A DNA stretch of 41,461 nt from JAAYBY01 sp964465385 (GTDB lineage Bacteria; Bacillota; Clostridia; Saccharofermentanales; UBA5734). Made by a program: the position numbers and the translations under genes. Within the stretch, counting starts at the first letter, position 1, and every line of letters begins with the position of its first letter. Location of the stretch: assembly GCA_964465385.1 (NCBI GenBank), contig CAYXIM010000004.1:1-41461 (forward strand), read 5' to 3'. This document shows positions 40,947-41,461 of this stretch, in pieces. The notes under the pieces are model-generated. The model was given only the letters and a program-made list of their open reading frames with translations. It made no database searches and had not been told where the DNA came from.

Positions 40947-41461
40947 TTTGTTCTCCTTCGAGACAACCTTAGTCCAGCTTGTAAATCTGCTCAAGTGGTG
41001 ACGCGTCTTGCTGTTATCGCGTCAATGCAATGCGTTCTGCTTTTCCCATGTTGCATGCTTTTAACATATGGCGACCAGCGATTGATTTAACAGTACAAAA
41101 CCCCTGTGGTTAGGCTTGATCTGATTGTCTTGTGTGACCATGTTTACACATGTATATGCCAATTCAAAGAACCAGTTCAGAAAAGAAGATGCATTATTCT
41201 GGATATCTGTGAGAAAAGATGAACGTGTGGGCTTAAAGTCCTCTGGACAAAGCAAGAAAAGAGACCGCTAAGTCCCGCAACTGGACGTGATTTGTATGAA
41301 AGATGGGGGTTGGATCAAGATTCTGTCACGCCCTTTGGCGTATGAAATGATATGCCTGGCAACATTGAAGTTGCAAGTCAGCAAGGTTCAATGTGTTCAC
41401 CCTATCGGTGCCTAGCCGATACGGTAACGCAGCAACGATTTGGATCAACCAGACGATTGGA
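40947..41461. other. Region without recognisable gene
   Basis: About 500 bases of AT-richer sequence with no open frame longer than about 64 codons and no family match that I can see. GCAACATTGAAGTTGC (41359-41374) is a small imperfect dyad. The stretch probably belongs to the decayed insertion-element region to its left, or to a gene that continues beyond the window. Confidence 0.5.

Overview
The window looks like a scaffold of a metagenome-assembled genome from a GC-rich, low-redundancy member of the Bacillota (Clostridia-like). The evidence is the gene set rather than any single marker: a SAM-I riboswitch ahead of metK, the Firmicutes block cysE-cysS-mrnC-rlmB-sigH (SigH implies a sporulation or competence lineage), RecD2, a NusG_II/Gx transporter pair, a PopT-type DUF368 protein and a clostridial Flp1-type Tad locus. 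Two N runs (100 and 10 bases) are assembly gaps, and both fall inside genes.

Layout. 1-3.6 kb: a tightly overlapping + strand operon with a NusG_II membrane protein, Gx transporter, PAP2 phosphatase, THUMP/RlmL-type RNA methyltransferase and a sugar nucleotidyltransferase. 3.6-7.5 kb: a cluster of DnaA boxes, then proA, a URO-D family protein, an RpiB-type isomerase and upp. 7.5-12.5 kb (- strand): a compact Tad/Flp pilus-like operon in the order CpaE-like, TadA, a fused TadB-TadC, a 58-residue Flp1 pilin and a membrane FHA protein. 12.7-15.8 kb: an Ldh-family oxidoreductase, a 318-residue KDPG aldolase with a C-terminal extension and KDG kinase, probably a hexuronate/ketodeoxy-acid route. 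15.8-17.0 kb: L-threonine aldolase split by a foreign AT-rich segment that looks like an assembly chimera with a phage-like sequence. 17.2-22.5 kb: PopT, SAM riboswitch, metK, recD2, comF. 22.5-28.1 kb: a structured RNA (possible 6S RNA), then cysE-cysS-mrnC-rlmB-sigH and a lipoprotein. 28.1-31.9 kb: tyrosine phosphatase, YaiI/DUF188 protein, PHP phosphoesterase, fucose-isomerase-like protein and tRNA-Arg(ACG).

32.0-39.1 kb is the most distinctive accessory module. It has a 12-TM membrane protein ending in a LuxR-type HTH, preceded by a long leader with a predicted branched RNA fold; a second, stand-alone LuxR-type HTH protein of 85 residues; and a 1593-residue secreted, membrane-anchored protein with Ig-like (He_PIG-type) repeats. 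The arrangement suggests a membrane-sensed regulatory pair controlling a giant surface protein.

39.1-41.5 kb is a decayed, AT-richer island: IS256-type and IS630-type transposase remnants flank a TMEM43-like membrane protein, followed by a gene remnant with in-frame stops and a stretch with no recognisable gene.
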